Part shown: positions 6,751 through 15,971 of the stretch, one piece after another
Numbering within the stretch: the first letter of the stretch is position 1
Layout of the letters: every line of letters begins with the position of its first letter
NCBI GenBank assembly: GCA_024636215.1
Contig: JAGXHL010000041.1
Span: forward strand, 1-32,433
Source of the DNA: Deltaproteobacteria bacterium
Lineage (GTDB): Bacteria; Desulfobacterota; Desulfuromonadia; Desulfuromonadales; BM103
DNA length: 32,433 bases
Direction of reading: 5' to 3'
Position numbers and translations under genes: made by a program
Notes under the pieces: generated by a model
The model's database searches: none
What the model saw: only the letters and a program-made list of their open reading frames with translations
What the model was told of the DNA's origin: nothing

Positions 6751-8775
6751 CTAGAAGCGCAAGCGCCATTCAAGCGTCACTTGCAATGGGAGGCCATCAA
6801 CAGGCCCGTATATGTCGGGTTGCTTGTAATCCTTGTCAAACAGATTCGTAGCACGCAGTATCAGTTGATCCTTGCCGCGCAAGAAGCCAGGCCGCCGGTA
6901 GCTGACATCAATTAACAAAGGGGTATCATAGCTCCCTTCAACGGCACCTTTCTGATAGCTGTAGTCATAATTCCCTCCTATCCGACCGCCGACAGTCAGG
7001 CTGTGATCATCGCTTATATCCCAACGCAAGGCAAGGTTGGCCAGCCAGCTCGGGGATTGCTCGAACGGTTCGTCCCACTCATCGTAGACCTCCACCGTGC
7101 TGCCATCCGGACGCGCAAAGGTGAACTCCAGAACCCTGAAATTTTCTTCGCCACCACTCACGTTTAGCAGACTCAGACCGGCGTTCAGGGTCAAGTTCGA
7201 AATCAGCTGGGCCTGGCCGGCCAATTCAACGCCATAAATCTCACGATCTGAAGGCAGCGAGAGACCACCGTAGGGGTCTTCAGCGCGATGATCCATGATT
7301 CTGCTGTAGAACAGGGTTGTTTCCAAAGAACGTTCAGAGGTGGGCTCCCAGGTCATCTGGACGCTTGCGGTCTGCACTGATTCCGGATCAAACTTCTGGT
7401 CATTGAAGAGTTGACTGGAGTAAGGGCTTCGGAATGCCGTGCCGTAATTCGCTTTGAAATAGAGAGTCTTGCTCAGGGGGTGTTGAAAGCCGAGGCTATG
7501 ACTCAACGTTTTACTGTACTGGCTGTGATCGTCAAGGCGCAGACCTGCCCACCACTCGCCTTTTCCCAATTTGTAGCGGAACTGGCTGAAGATCGAAACC
7601 AGCTGATTGGAAAAATCGGCCTGCTCGATCTGCGGCACGAAAAGAGGCTCATCAGGTGCCAGGAAATCCGGCAGGAAGCTATCACGCACGAAAGCATCGT
7701 TCACATTATTATGACGCCAGGAAGCCCCGACTGTTATCAAACCACGAGGCAGGATACGACGGTCCCAGAGAAGCTCGGCATGCGTCACGGTATTGCGCTG
7801 GCTGCGCTCTATATCAGCGTCGAGTACCTGGTAATCAGTTTGCTGATGATACGCTGTCAGCGTAAAATGGCTCGGGCCATAGAGCTTGCTGGCCGACGCT
7901 TTCAAGAATCGAGCTGGAGATGATTTTTTTCCGTACCAACGGATATCTTCGAAGCCGTTCTCCATAGTGTAGTGACGCGCGAAGTCGGACCAACGGCCAC
8001 TCAGGTGGAACCAATCACCGACGTTCAAAGTACCAACCACTTCTTCGTACCGCGAACGATCCAGGTTCCCGGGCAAGTCTGTGCTTGAGGGATCAATATT
8101 CAGGTCGGGTGTATGGAGCATTTCTCGAGAGCCGGAAGCGGCCAAAAAGGCCTCCCAGTTACGTCGCGCAATTCCCCAGGTCAGGCCACCTCCCTGCACT
8201 TCCTGATTACCGATTTCTCCTCTCAGCTCCGTTCCGGCCTTGAGATGGCCGGACATCGGAACGATATTAACAACACCAGAGAAGGCATCTGGCCCCCAGA
8301 GGACAGAACCGGCTCCACGGAGAATTTCCACCCGCTCCACTGCAGCCAGAGAGAGTTCCCGATCAAGCACGTAAAAACTTTTCGTTACATCAGTAGAAAG
8401 TGGTACCCCGTCATATAAAAGCAGGATCGAATCTCGCAGACCGCGCAGAGTGGGAACCGTACCTCTTCCCCCCTCGATCATGTAGAAACCGGGTTGATCA
8501 CGCAGTAACTCGGCCAGTGTCCGGTAGCCGTTGCGTTCGATCTGCTCGCGATCAACAACTCTGACCATCGCCGGAGCCGTCGTTGGGGATTCGGGATATC
8601 GGGAAGCAACGGTCACAACGGGCTCCGTTTCGCCGACAAACATCAACATGGTTTCTTCGGTGAACTCTGCTTGCGGTTGATCGGAAGCTGAAACACCGGG
8701 GGCGAAGACATAACCCCACAAAACGCAGCCGAGCAAAGCCTTCAGGATATAATCACTTTTCAGATAACGACACAT
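6751..8775 (-). CDS. TonB-dependent outer-membrane receptor
   Basis: A 674-residue receptor. After a signal peptide (hydrophobic residues about 12-28) comes a TonB-box-like stretch (EPVVTVASRYPES). The plug domain follows: 'VRVVDREQIERNGYRTLAELLRDQPGF', 'TLRGLRDSILLLYDGVPL' and 'VERVEILRGAGSVLWGPDAFSGVVNIV'. The rest is a beta-barrel ending in phenylalanine (LEWRLRF), the outer-membrane insertion signal. The substrate cannot be read from sequence; vitamin B12- and siderophore-type receptors share this plug. I prefer ATG at 8775 over a GTG at 8787, because AAAGG then lies 11 bases upstream instead of abutting the start. It follows the sigma-54 activator gene by 70 bp, in the same operon as a kinase and a periplasmic binding protein. 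Confidence 0.9.
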   Translation of the reverse strand: MCRYLKSDYILKALLGCVLWGYVFAPGVSASDQPQAEFTEETMLMFVGETEPVVTVASRYPESPTTAPAMVRVVDREQIERNGYRTLAELLRDQPGFYMIEGGRGTVPTLRGLRDSILLLYDGVPLSTDVTKSFYVLDRELSLAAVERVEILRGAGSVLWGPDAFSGVVNIVPMSGHLKAGTELRGEIGNQEVQGGGLTWGIARRNWEAFLAASGSREMLHTPDLNIDPSSTDLPGNLDRSRYEEVVGTLNVGDWFHLSGRWSDFARHYTMENGFEDIRWYGKKSSPARFLKASASKLYGPSHFTLTAYHQQTDYQVLDADIERSQRNTVTHAELLWDRRILPRGLITVGASWRHNNVNDAFVRDSFLPDFLAPDEPLFVPQIEQADFSNQLVSIFSQFRYKLGKGEWWAGLRLDDHSQYSKTLSHSLGFQHPLSKTLYFKANYGTAFRSPYSSQLFNDQKFDPESVQTASVQMTWEPTSERSLETTLFYSRIMDHRAEDPYGGLSLPSDREIYGVELAGQAQLISNLTLNAGLSLLNVSGGEENFRVLEFTFARPDGSTVEVYDEWDEPFEQSPSWLANLALRWDISDDHSLTVGGRIGGNYDYSYQKGAVEGSYDTPLLIDVSYRRPGFLRGKDQLILRATNLFDKDYKQPDIYGPVDGLPLQVTLEWRLRF

Positions 8776-8845
8776 CAATATCAACACCTTTGCCAGAGAC
8801 CAGCGGAATCTTTCCCTTAGCGATCAACCTGATTTTCCTAGCCTG

Positions 8846-10249
8846 CTATTGCTTTTTATGAAGCTGGAATGTCATCTTGTTCACCGACAGTTCGCCTCTT
8901 ATCAGGCCAAGCATGGTGCGAAACCTGGCCCGGCTGACACCCAGCAAGCGCGCTGCTTCACTCTGGTTGCCACCGGCAAGGTCAAGGGCCTGCATAACAA
9001 AATCCCGTTGCAACTCATCATAATTAATGCCCGACGCCGGGATTCTGAACAATTGATCATCGGCAATCGGGGCGGTAGTGCCCTGCCCCCCAAGATGAGG
9101 AAAATCGTCAGACGTAAACGGCCCTTCACCATCTTTCATGATAATCGCCCTTTCGATGACATTAAACAGCTCACGAACATTCCCCGGCCAGGCGTAGCTC
9201 TCCAGCATTTGCCGGGCAGCCGGAGTCAGGGGTTCTCCTGCGAGTGAATGGTTGTTACGTACGACAATGCAGTGCTGTACCAGGGGCAGGATATCATCAC
9301 GACGTTCTCGTAACGGCGGCAAGCAAATAGGGAATACCGCCAAGCGGTAATACAGGTCATCACGGAATTCTCCTTTGCGCACCTGCGCGGCAAGATCCCG
9401 GTTGGTGGCGCAGACCAAACGGCAAGTCAGGGGAATTTCCTTGTTACCGCCAACGCGCTGGATACTCTTTTCCTGTATCGCTCGAAGCAATTTCACTTGA
9501 GCTTCAAGAGGCAGTTCACCAATTTCATCAAGAAAAAGGGTGCCATTACCAGCAAATTCGAACTTACCGGGCCGTGCCTTATCGGCGCCGGTGAAGGCGC
9601 CCTTTTCATGTCCAAACAATTCAGCCTCAAGCAGATTGGGGGCGATGGCAGCACAGTTCATTGCAACAAAACGCTCTTTTTTGCGAGGGCTCTCTTGATG
9701 GATAAAACGTGCCATCACTTCTTTCCCGGTACCCGATTCACCACTGAGCAGAACCGTAGCATGACTATTCGCAACTTTTTGAGCCAGATCACGAATTTTC
9801 TGCATCGCCTGAGAGGCAAAGATGCCGCTCTTGTCTTTCTCTCTTGCTGCGACTTCTTGTCGAAGCAGAATATTCTCAGACAGGAGGCGTCGCCTGCCGA
9901 GGGCACGTTCAACGGCCAGAATGACGTCTTTCTCTTCAAAAGGCTTCACCAGGTAATCCGCAGCACCGAGACGCAAAGCTTCAACAGCCGAGTCGAGGGA
10001 GGCAAAAGCCGTGACAAAGATCACGGGACAACCCAGTTGTTGCTCGCGGATGGCTGCCAGCAGACCAAAGCCATCCATTTCATCCATGCAGACATCAGAC
10101 ACCACCAGATCAACAGCTTCGTTTTCCAGCATTGTCAAAGCCGAGCGACCATTATCTGCCTGAAAAATCTGGTGACCGGCGGCGGTCAGCATAATTTCAA
10201 GTAATACTCGGATTTTTTCTTCGTCATCAACGATCAATATCTGTGCCAT
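8846..10249 (-). CDS. NtrC-family sigma-54-dependent response regulator
   Basis: 467 residues with the full NtrC layout. The receiver domain (about 1-120) has the acidic pair DDEE, phosphoacceptor Asp in 'VVSDVCMDEMDG' and Lys in 'LVKPFEE'. The AAA+ domain (about 140-380) has Walker A GESGTGKE, the sigma-54 contact loop GAFTGA, Walker B GTLFLDEIGELP and arginine-finger region 'FRDDLYYRL'. A Fis-type helix-turn-helix (about 425-458) contains 'GNQSEAARLLGVSRARF'. GAFTGA is intact, so it should activate sigma-54 polymerase. ATG start with CGAGGA 10 bases upstream. The kinase gene lies 36 bp upstream and is the obvious partner. A -24/-12 site before the CAP-domain gene is a likely target. Confidence 0.95.
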   Translation of the reverse strand: MAQILIVDDEEKIRVLLEIMLTAAGHQIFQADNGRSALTMLENEAVDLVVSDVCMDEMDGFGLLAAIREQQLGCPVIFVTAFASLDSAVEALRLGAADYLVKPFEEKDVILAVERALGRRRLLSENILLRQEVAAREKDKSGIFASQAMQKIRDLAQKVANSHATVLLSGESGTGKEVMARFIHQESPRKKERFVAMNCAAIAPNLLEAELFGHEKGAFTGADKARPGKFEFAGNGTLFLDEIGELPLEAQVKLLRAIQEKSIQRVGGNKEIPLTCRLVCATNRDLAAQVRKGEFRDDLYYRLAVFPICLPPLRERRDDILPLVQHCIVVRNNHSLAGEPLTPAARQMLESYAWPGNVRELFNVIERAIIMKDGEGPFTSDDFPHLGGQGTTAPIADDQLFRIPASGINYDELQRDFVMQALDLAGGNQSEAARLLGVSRARFRTMLGLIRGELSVNKMTFQLHKKQ

Positions 10250-10285
10250 GGGTCTATATTCCTCGGAAATCGCTTTAAATTTTGT

Positions 10286-11767
10286 TTACAAGGTGAGGGC
10301 ATTACAGCCTTCTACCGAAAAAGGGACTTGCAACACAAAGCGGGCTCCACCCTCCGGACAATTTTCGGCGAAAAGCATACCAGCATGAGCGTTAACTGCT
10401 TCCCTGGTTATCGCCAGGCCCAACCCGGTGCCCTTGGCTTTTTTGCTGAAGAACGGTTCAAAGACTTTCTCCAGATCTTGCGGATTTATCCCTGGCCCGT
10501 TATCCTGCACAAAAAATGTTAGGAAACGATCCCTGCTAACGACCTTTACCTTGACTGCATACGCATCTGTCGCTGCCTCAAGGGCATTTCGCACCAGGTT
10601 AAGCAGCGCCCTTTCCAAAAGAGGCAGATTGCAAGACAACGTGCCTGACAGATCTCTTTCCGCGAGTTCGATAACCACCTGAACCTTTGCCTCCATCAGA
10701 CTGATCCTCTGCTCCAGACTGTAAAGAAGTTTCTTTGTTGTTACGGTCTGAAACGCCGGTGGCTGTGGACGGGCAAAGAGCAAAAAATCTTCGACCAGTT
10801 TATTGATCCGTGCAATCTCTTCATCGAGAAAACCGATCATCTGTTTTTTCATGGCGGGGGCAACCGGTTCGGGTTTACGCAGAACCCCAATGCTGCCTTT
10901 AATGATAGCCAGCGGGTTCTTGATCTCGTGAGCCATCATCATGGAAAATTTGCCAACTTCGGCAAGCACTTGCTGCCTGGAGACAATTTCGTTGGCCTCT
11001 TTAATCTGCTGGCGCTGCCGCTGTAAAGCATCGAGCATTTCATTAAAAGCGGCAGCCAGGGTACTGGTTTCCTGCAGAGTCCCCCCCTTGGCCCGCACAT
11101 CCAGACGTCCACGTGAGACATCTCCTGCAACAGCCATAATATCCTGAAACGGAGCGCGGATCATCCGTGAAAGCCGCCAGTATAAAAAGACCGGCACTAC
11201 GGCCAGAAGCAAAGAAATCAGGAGGAAACCGAGCGCAAGCTGTTTCTTTAATAATTCCAGGCCAGTGAGCGAATAACCGATGTTCACGCGTCCCAATTCT
11301 TCTTCAGCGTCAATTTCAAGACTCGGACTGTCAGTAAATCCCAAAGAGCTGGAGATAACCGGTGCCGAGACATAATCCAGCTGTGGCAACGGATTTTCAT
11401 GGGCTCTACGTATAACCACGACACCACGATTATCGACAATTTCAACAATCTGCACATCACTGACAGTGAGCATACTCTCGGTCAGGCCCTGGAGTATTTT
11501 TTCGTTACCCAGCAAGAGCCCAAGTTCAGCGTTACTGGCCAGGTAAGTCGCCATAAGATTGAAATGATCACTGAATCGCTTATGTTCAAAGTTGACCGTG
11601 AATCGAAAACCGACGACACCCATCGTCACAGCGGTACCGATAATAAACAGAAAAGCGATCAACGTCTGGCGACGCAGGATCGAATTCAAGCCGATTCGAT
11701 CGAAAGCAGCAGCCATCATTCCGGCGAAGCGGGGTGTCGAAACTGAACTTCGCGTGTTGATGTTCAT
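10286..11767 (-). CDS. Membrane sensor histidine kinase
   Basis: 493 residues. Transmembrane segments near 33-53 and 188-208 bracket a periplasmic sensor of about 130 residues (begins 'NFEHKRFSDHFNLMATYLASNAELGLLLGNE', CHASE8-like). A HAMP linker (about 210-262) and HisKA domain with phosphoacceptor His in 'MMAHEIKNPLAIIKG' (about 279) follow. The ATPase domain has N box 'LVRNALEAATD', G1 'QDNGPGIN', F box 'VFEPFFSKK' and G2 'GTGLGLAI'. The start ATG overlaps the stop of the binding-protein gene in an ATGA, with GGGGGGAGG just upstream, so translation is probably coupled. It probably phosphorylates the NtrC-type regulator encoded next. Confidence 0.93.
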   Translation of the reverse strand: MNINTRSSVSTPRFAGMMAAAFDRIGLNSILRRQTLIAFLFIIGTAVTMGVVGFRFTVNFEHKRFSDHFNLMATYLASNAELGLLLGNEKILQGLTESMLTVSDVQIVEIVDNRGVVVIRRAHENPLPQLDYVSAPVISSSLGFTDSPSLEIDAEEELGRVNIGYSLTGLELLKKQLALGFLLISLLLAVVPVFLYWRLSRMIRAPFQDIMAVAGDVSRGRLDVRAKGGTLQETSTLAAAFNEMLDALQRQRQQIKEANEIVSRQQVLAEVGKFSMMMAHEIKNPLAIIKGSIGVLRKPEPVAPAMKKQMIGFLDEEIARINKLVEDFLLFARPQPPAFQTVTTKKLLYSLEQRISLMEAKVQVVIELAERDLSGTLSCNLPLLERALLNLVRNALEAATDAYAVKVKVVSRDRFLTFFVQDNGPGINPQDLEKVFEPFFSKKAKGTGLGLAITREAVNAHAGMLFAENCPEGGARFVLQVPFSVEGCNALTL

Positions 11768-12672
11768 GAACCTCCCCCCTTCCTGTCAACCTGCAATGCT
11801 TGCCAGACTTCTGAATTGATCTGTGTTTGAAAAACCGGAGGTTCCTGGCCCTGACACGGCCTGCCGGAGAGTATTGCTTCGACCTGATCCGCAACCTGCC
11901 GGCCGATTTGTACATAATCGATAAGAAATGCCAGTGATGCGCCGGAATCATAAAAAAACTGGTTATAACCAACAACCGGGGTTCGCTGCAGAACGGCCTG
12001 CTTGATGACATACTGGATAACGGCTTTGGAAATAATGGTTTTATCCGGGATAAACAGGAGAGCGTCCAGTGCAGAAAAGTTGCCCAGAATTTCCAATCGA
12101 CTCGACTCACGCTGCACCTGCAGGGGGACGAGTCTGATCTCCATATTACTGGCTACACGCTCGGCGGCTTCGTACCAGGCCTGATTGTTGTCCGGATCAA
12201 AGAGAACCCCTAATCGAGTCATGTCAGGGAGATGGTTTTTGATAGCAGATAGTTGGCCCTCTATTGGCAGGTTCAAGGTTACCCCACAACTTGATGGGGC
12301 GGCGGATCCTTCGAGGATATTCTGCGGATTGAGAACCATGCCAAACACCAGTGGCACCTGATTGGCTCTGTCATGTAAATATCGCAAAGCCCCGGGGCCC
12401 ACTGCAACCAGAACATCATAGTGTTCCGGGTTGAGTTCCCCGCCCCCACCTGCAAGGCTGTATGGCTGATTTTGTTTATCGAGAAAGAATCGTTCGACAG
12501 GGATATTGCCAAGTTGCTGTTCCAAGCCTCTGACCATAGAGATATAGGGAGCGATTTCTTTCGAGATAAGAACGCCGACCGTTCTCTCCTTTGCCCAAAC
12601 ACTAACCGGCACCATGACAAAAGCCAGGATGACGGCTAAAAATTTTGTATGTCTGGATAAGAGAGACATCAT
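11764..12672 (-). CDS. Periplasmic ABC-type substrate-binding protein (PF04392-like)
   Basis: 302 residues with a signal peptide (cleavage near VSVWA-KE), followed by the two-lobed ABC_sub_bind fold of the family that includes TrpX: 'RTVGVLISKEIAPYISMVRGLEQQL', 'YDVLVAVGPGALRYL', 'VPLVFGMVLNPQNIL', 'RLGVLFDPDNN', 'TPVVGYNQFFYDSGASLAFLIDYVQIGRQVADQVEAIL'. No permease or ATPase of an import system lies nearby. The gene overlaps a histidine kinase by 4 bp, so it may serve as a periplasmic ligand sensor for that kinase instead of in transport; this is inference from context. Start ATG at 12672, with a second Met immediately after; the ribosome site (ACAGG) is weak and about 11 bases away. Confidence 0.85.
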   Translation of the reverse strand: MMSLLSRHTKFLAVILAFVMVPVSVWAKERTVGVLISKEIAPYISMVRGLEQQLGNIPVERFFLDKQNQPYSLAGGGGELNPEHYDVLVAVGPGALRYLHDRANQVPLVFGMVLNPQNILEGSAAPSSCGVTLNLPIEGQLSAIKNHLPDMTRLGVLFDPDNNQAWYEAAERVASNMEIRLVPLQVQRESSRLEILGNFSALDALLFIPDKTIISKAVIQYVIKQAVLQRTPVVGYNQFFYDSGASLAFLIDYVQIGRQVADQVEAILSGRPCQGQEPPVFQTQINSEVWQALQVDRKGGGS

Positions 12673-12754
12673 TGCAACAAGAACCTGTCTTTAGAGAACT
12701 GTCGGCAGCCGAGCAACTTCAGGGGGAAATTTTAAAATGACGCAAAAACCATAG

Positions 12755-12774
12755 CGAACCTGATGACACGTTCG
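12755..12774 (-). terminator. Weak terminator-like hairpin after the epimerase gene
   Basis: CGAAC and GTTCG (5-bp arms, 10-base loop) occur within 25 bp of the epimerase stop, followed on the minus strand by TTTTTG six bases later. The short stem makes this marginal, but it separates the glycan operon from the signalling operon. Confidence 0.3.
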
Positions 12775-12776
12775 TC

Positions 12777-13703
12777 TCAACAGCCGTTGAGACTGATCAG
12801 CATTCGTTCCATCCCCTCGTACAATGAAATCCGTGGAGACCATCCCAGATGGCTTGCGGCACGCCTGATATCCAGAATATTTACGGGAACATCGCAGGCT
12901 CGACCGGCAAGATAACAACAGTTCACAGGTCGATCGACCAGCTGCCTTATCATCTCGATCAGCTCGTTGAGGCTGACGCCGCGCCCGCTGCCAATATTGA
13001 AGATCCGCTCCGGACCATCATAGACCATGGCTTTTAGTACCGCCTGGGAGACATCGTCAATATGCAGATAATCACGCACGACGGTGCCATCTCCCCAGAT
13101 TTCAAGAGGCCTGCCACGCAGTGCATACGAAAGAAACGCCGTGACAACGCCTTGTCCTCCCCGCAAGGACTGATACTTGCCATAGGGGTTGGCCAGACGC
13201 AGGATCCGATAATCAAGACCGTGCAGATGCTGATAGAGCGCCAGGTACTTCTCGACGGCAAGCTTGCCGGCACCGTAGGCACACAGCGGATTGTTGGGAT
13301 GGTCTTCAGATATCGGTATTTCGCGAGGAACTCCGTAGATGGTTCCCCCCGAAGAGAAATAAACCAATTTCGGCCGGCGATCACGACTGACAATCAGGTC
13401 GAGCAGGCGCAAGGTAGCGGCAACGTTCAGGTTCAGGTCCCGCAGGGGATCTTCGTTAGAGGTCTTGGGATTGGTGGCGCTGACAAGATGAAAGATGATG
13501 TCTACAGCATCCAGGCAAGCTTCGATACTCTTCGGATCGCCAAAATCCCCCGTCAGCCAGGAGACGCCGTCAATTCGCGGATATCTGCCTTCACTTCCGG
13601 CAGGGGGAAGATCAAAAGCACGCACCGAATGACCGGTTGCAGCCAGCGTCTCGCACAGGTTTCTGCCGATAAAGCCGTTGCCACCGAGAACCAGACAATT
13701 CAT
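12777..13703 (-). CDS. NAD-dependent epimerase/dehydratase (UDP-glucose 4-epimerase type)
   Basis: A 308-residue extended short-chain dehydrogenase. Residues 1-15 carry the NAD site GGNGFIG. The catalytic elements are 'VYFSSGGTIYG' and Tyr-X3-Lys in 'AYGAGKLAVEKY' (about 148-160). 'RLANPYGKYQ' and 'WGDGTVVRDYLHIDDV' are typical of GalE-like nucleotide-sugar 4-epimerases. The exact sugar cannot be read from sequence. The start ATG overlaps the stop of the upstream GT4 gene (ATGA). It is the last gene of the run that begins with wzm, so it probably supplies a sugar for the same surface polysaccharide. Confidence 0.88.
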   Translation of the reverse strand: MNCLVLGGNGFIGRNLCETLAATGHSVRAFDLPPAGSEGRYPRIDGVSWLTGDFGDPKSIEACLDAVDIIFHLVSATNPKTSNEDPLRDLNLNVAATLRLLDLIVSRDRRPKLVYFSSGGTIYGVPREIPISEDHPNNPLCAYGAGKLAVEKYLALYQHLHGLDYRILRLANPYGKYQSLRGGQGVVTAFLSYALRGRPLEIWGDGTVVRDYLHIDDVSQAVLKAMVYDGPERIFNIGSGRGVSLNELIEMIRQLVDRPVNCCYLAGRACDVPVNILDIRRAASHLGWSPRISLYEGMERMLISLNGC

Positions 13704-15010
13704 GGGGCGTTCTCCAGAATAGCCTTCAGATGGGTTTCGATATCATTAATCATGCGGTTGAAAGTGAAGCCTGCGGCGCGTGCTGTTGAGCGTTGCGACA
13801 GACTCTGACGCAATTCTGTCGAACGTGCCAAAGTGACGACTTCTCGGGCCAGATCAGCCGGGTCTCCTGTTCGAAACAGCAGGCCGGTCTCGCGGTGAGT
13901 GATAATTTCGGGGGTCCCTCCGGCACTTGACGCGACAGTAGGGATTCCGGCCCGTAATGCGTGAATGAGGGTCAGGGCAAACGGTTCATAAAGCGAGGGG
14001 AAGAGATAAATATCGTGGCGCTGGAATAAATCGGAAAGCTCATTTTCCGCTACAGGTGCAGAGAAAGAAACACTATGTTCAAGACCGAGAGCCCGCACTC
14101 GCTTGTGCAGCCCATCGACATAAGGCCGGTCACGGCCATCACCGACGATTGTCAGCCGCACCTGAATACCGGGCAGTTTGCGTATGATATATGGCAGTGC
14201 ATCAATCGCCGTATGCACCCCCTTGATCTCGACGATTCGCCCGGCAAAGAGAAGGCGGAGTTCATGAACATCAAGGAGCTGAGTTCGATCAGGCCGTGAA
14301 TTCGCAGATTCAGGCAGCGGAATTGTGCCGTGGTGGATAATGGCGTGCTTAGCGAAGCTGATACCGGCTTGTCCATACAGTTCATGCATGAATCTGCTGG
14401 CAAAGATCGCCGACCCATTGAAAAAGTGTGCCTGCTGGCGATTTCGTACCAAAAGACGTCCCAATCGCCGACCCAGCGACATCCAGCCGCCATTGGACCG
14501 GGTGACCTTACCAATCAGATGCCTGGTCAGGGCCAGAAAGCTGTCATGACCTGCATAAACCTTTCGGACAAAGTATCCTGCGATAAAATCCGGATTACAA
14601 AGCGCGATCAGCCAGTTATCTGTCAACAGGAACGCTTTACGAATCGAAATGTTTTGCACTGCGGTCAGAAAAGACGGATCCAGGAAATGCAGGTTCCAGA
14701 TGAAAACAACATCGGGCTTTTCTGTTGAGACAATCTTCCTGAGTGAATCCAGATTGTTTTGATTAATTCTAACTCTTTCCTCTGCGGTACAGACAAAGGG
14801 TTCATAGATGTTCCCTGGCGTCGCCGACAAAATCAATCCGCGGATCACCCGCTGACCGGTAAACGCCGCCACCTTATCGCCATAACTGCTCGTCAGAACT
14901 GTGACTTCATGCCCCCGCGTGGCCAGAGCCTGCATGACATCGAAGCAAAGAGCCTCATAGCCGCCGACGGCATTGGGGGGGTAGAGATTACTTATAGCCA
15001 GAATCTTCAT
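13700..15010 (-). CDS. GT4-family glycosyltransferase
   Basis: 436 residues with the GT-B fold. The N-terminal lobe opens 'MKILAISNLYPPNAVGGYEALCFDVMQALATRGHEVTVLTS', with the glycine-rich acceptor-side loop. The C-terminal lobe has 'LRLLFAGRIVEIKGVHTAIDAL', 'VRLTIVGDGRDR' and the donor-binding E-X7-E region 'YEPFALTLIHALRAGIPTVASSAGGTPEII'. This is GT4 of the GT1 superfamily, expected to transfer a sugar from a nucleotide donor in the cytoplasm. Its start ATG overlaps the stop of the GT2 gene (ATGA) and its stop overlaps the epimerase start, so three genes are translationally coupled. Donor and acceptor are unknown. Confidence 0.9.
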   Translation of the reverse strand: MKILAISNLYPPNAVGGYEALCFDVMQALATRGHEVTVLTSSYGDKVAAFTGQRVIRGLILSATPGNIYEPFVCTAEERVRINQNNLDSLRKIVSTEKPDVVFIWNLHFLDPSFLTAVQNISIRKAFLLTDNWLIALCNPDFIAGYFVRKVYAGHDSFLALTRHLIGKVTRSNGGWMSLGRRLGRLLVRNRQQAHFFNGSAIFASRFMHELYGQAGISFAKHAIIHHGTIPLPESANSRPDRTQLLDVHELRLLFAGRIVEIKGVHTAIDALPYIIRKLPGIQVRLTIVGDGRDRPYVDGLHKRVRALGLEHSVSFSAPVAENELSDLFQRHDIYLFPSLYEPFALTLIHALRAGIPTVASSAGGTPEIITHRETGLLFRTGDPADLAREVVTLARSTELRQSLSQRSTARAAGFTFNRMINDIETHLKAILENAP

Positions 15011-15909
15011 CGTACGGTTCCGGCCATGAATTCCAGGAAAGCGTGGTCTTCAAGAAAATCATCCGCACCTATCGGTCCGGGCCCCATCCGTCTGAACTGC
15101 AGAAAAAAGAAAAACAACAAGCGCGACAGGTTGTGTCGATCGGCTATTTCAGCCAGCTTCCCGAGGTACGACCAATCCTGATTTGCTCCACAATGGTAAA
15201 GAAAAACGGCAACTACGGCAGCCCACTCGGTCTTGACTCTCAGGACATCCTCACTGATGGTATTGGTCGCATGCATGCGATAATGCAGCAGGGGACGATC
15301 AAGCCACAGAATTTTCTGCCCGCGAGAGATCAGACGTAAGAATAAATCCAGATCATGCGCGTAACGCAGGTTGGCAAACATGCCAAGTTCGACAAACAAC
15401 TCGCGACGTATGAACAGATTCGATGTCGTCATCAGGAAATTACCGTTGATCAGCGCCAGAGACAGGTCGTCGATCTTCTGGTAAAACTTGATGGCCTGTT
15501 CATACCACTTGTTACGCATAGATGCTCCTGATCCGTCGATAAAGCTCAAGGCTGTACAGACGACAGCAGTATCGGGACTCTTCGCCAACGCGTCGAGACA
15601 AGCAGCAAACCGTTCCGGATGATAAATGTCATCGGAGTTCAGAATGGCGACATAATCCCCGGTGGCATGGGTAATCGCCTCATTCAGCGTGGCGTGCGCT
15701 CCCATGTTGGGGCGGGACCAGGTGATGATGCGCCTGTCTCGTTCAGCACGACGCTGCACCTTCTGCCAGGAATTATCCCGAGACCCATCATCAATGACAA
15801 TGATCTCGGCAGGCTGAACGCTTTGCTCCAGAACGCTGTCGATAGCAGCATCAATGTATCGCTCGTGATTATAAAGCGGGATGATGACGGAGATAGTCGA
15901 GTCTGTCAT
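15007..15909 (-). CDS. GT2-family glycosyltransferase
   Basis: 300 residues with a GT-A fold. 'TISVIIPLYNHERYIDAAIDSVLEQSVQPAEIIVIDDGSRDNSW' is the nucleotide-binding start. 'YVAILNSDDIYHPERF' carries the SDD metal site. 'FANLRYAHDLDLFLRLI' is the usual C-terminal catalytic region (ED-like replaced by HD). No membrane segments are present. I place the start at ATG 15909 instead of an in-frame TTG at 15927; neither has a strong ribosome site. The gene lies 62 bp after the large fusion gene and overlaps the GT4 start by 4 bp. It is a cytoplasmic enzyme of the O-polysaccharide pathway whose linkage is unknown. Confidence 0.9.
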   Translation of the reverse strand: MTDSTISVIIPLYNHERYIDAAIDSVLEQSVQPAEIIVIDDGSRDNSWQKVQRRAERDRRIITWSRPNMGAHATLNEAITHATGDYVAILNSDDIYHPERFAACLDALAKSPDTAVVCTALSFIDGSGASMRNKWYEQAIKFYQKIDDLSLALINGNFLMTTSNLFIRRELFVELGMFANLRYAHDLDLFLRLISRGQKILWLDRPLLHYRMHATNTISEDVLRVKTEWAAVVAVFLYHCGANQDWSYLGKLAEIADRHNLSRLLFFFFLQFRRMGPGPIGADDFLEDHAFLEFMAGTVR

Positions 15910-15971
15910 TATGTTAAACCAAGGCAACGGATAGTCATTAAAGTGCTGTACGGAACCCCCATTGATCTGCC

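Noticed and set aside
9497..10204. A 235-codon plus-strand open frame opposite the NtrC-type regulator
   Set aside because: It is antisense to conserved receiver and AAA+ motifs, with no family resemblance.
13062..13808. A 248-codon plus-strand open frame opposite the epimerase
   Set aside because: A shadow of a conserved SDR enzyme; it has no domain and spans the coupled epimerase/GT4 junction.
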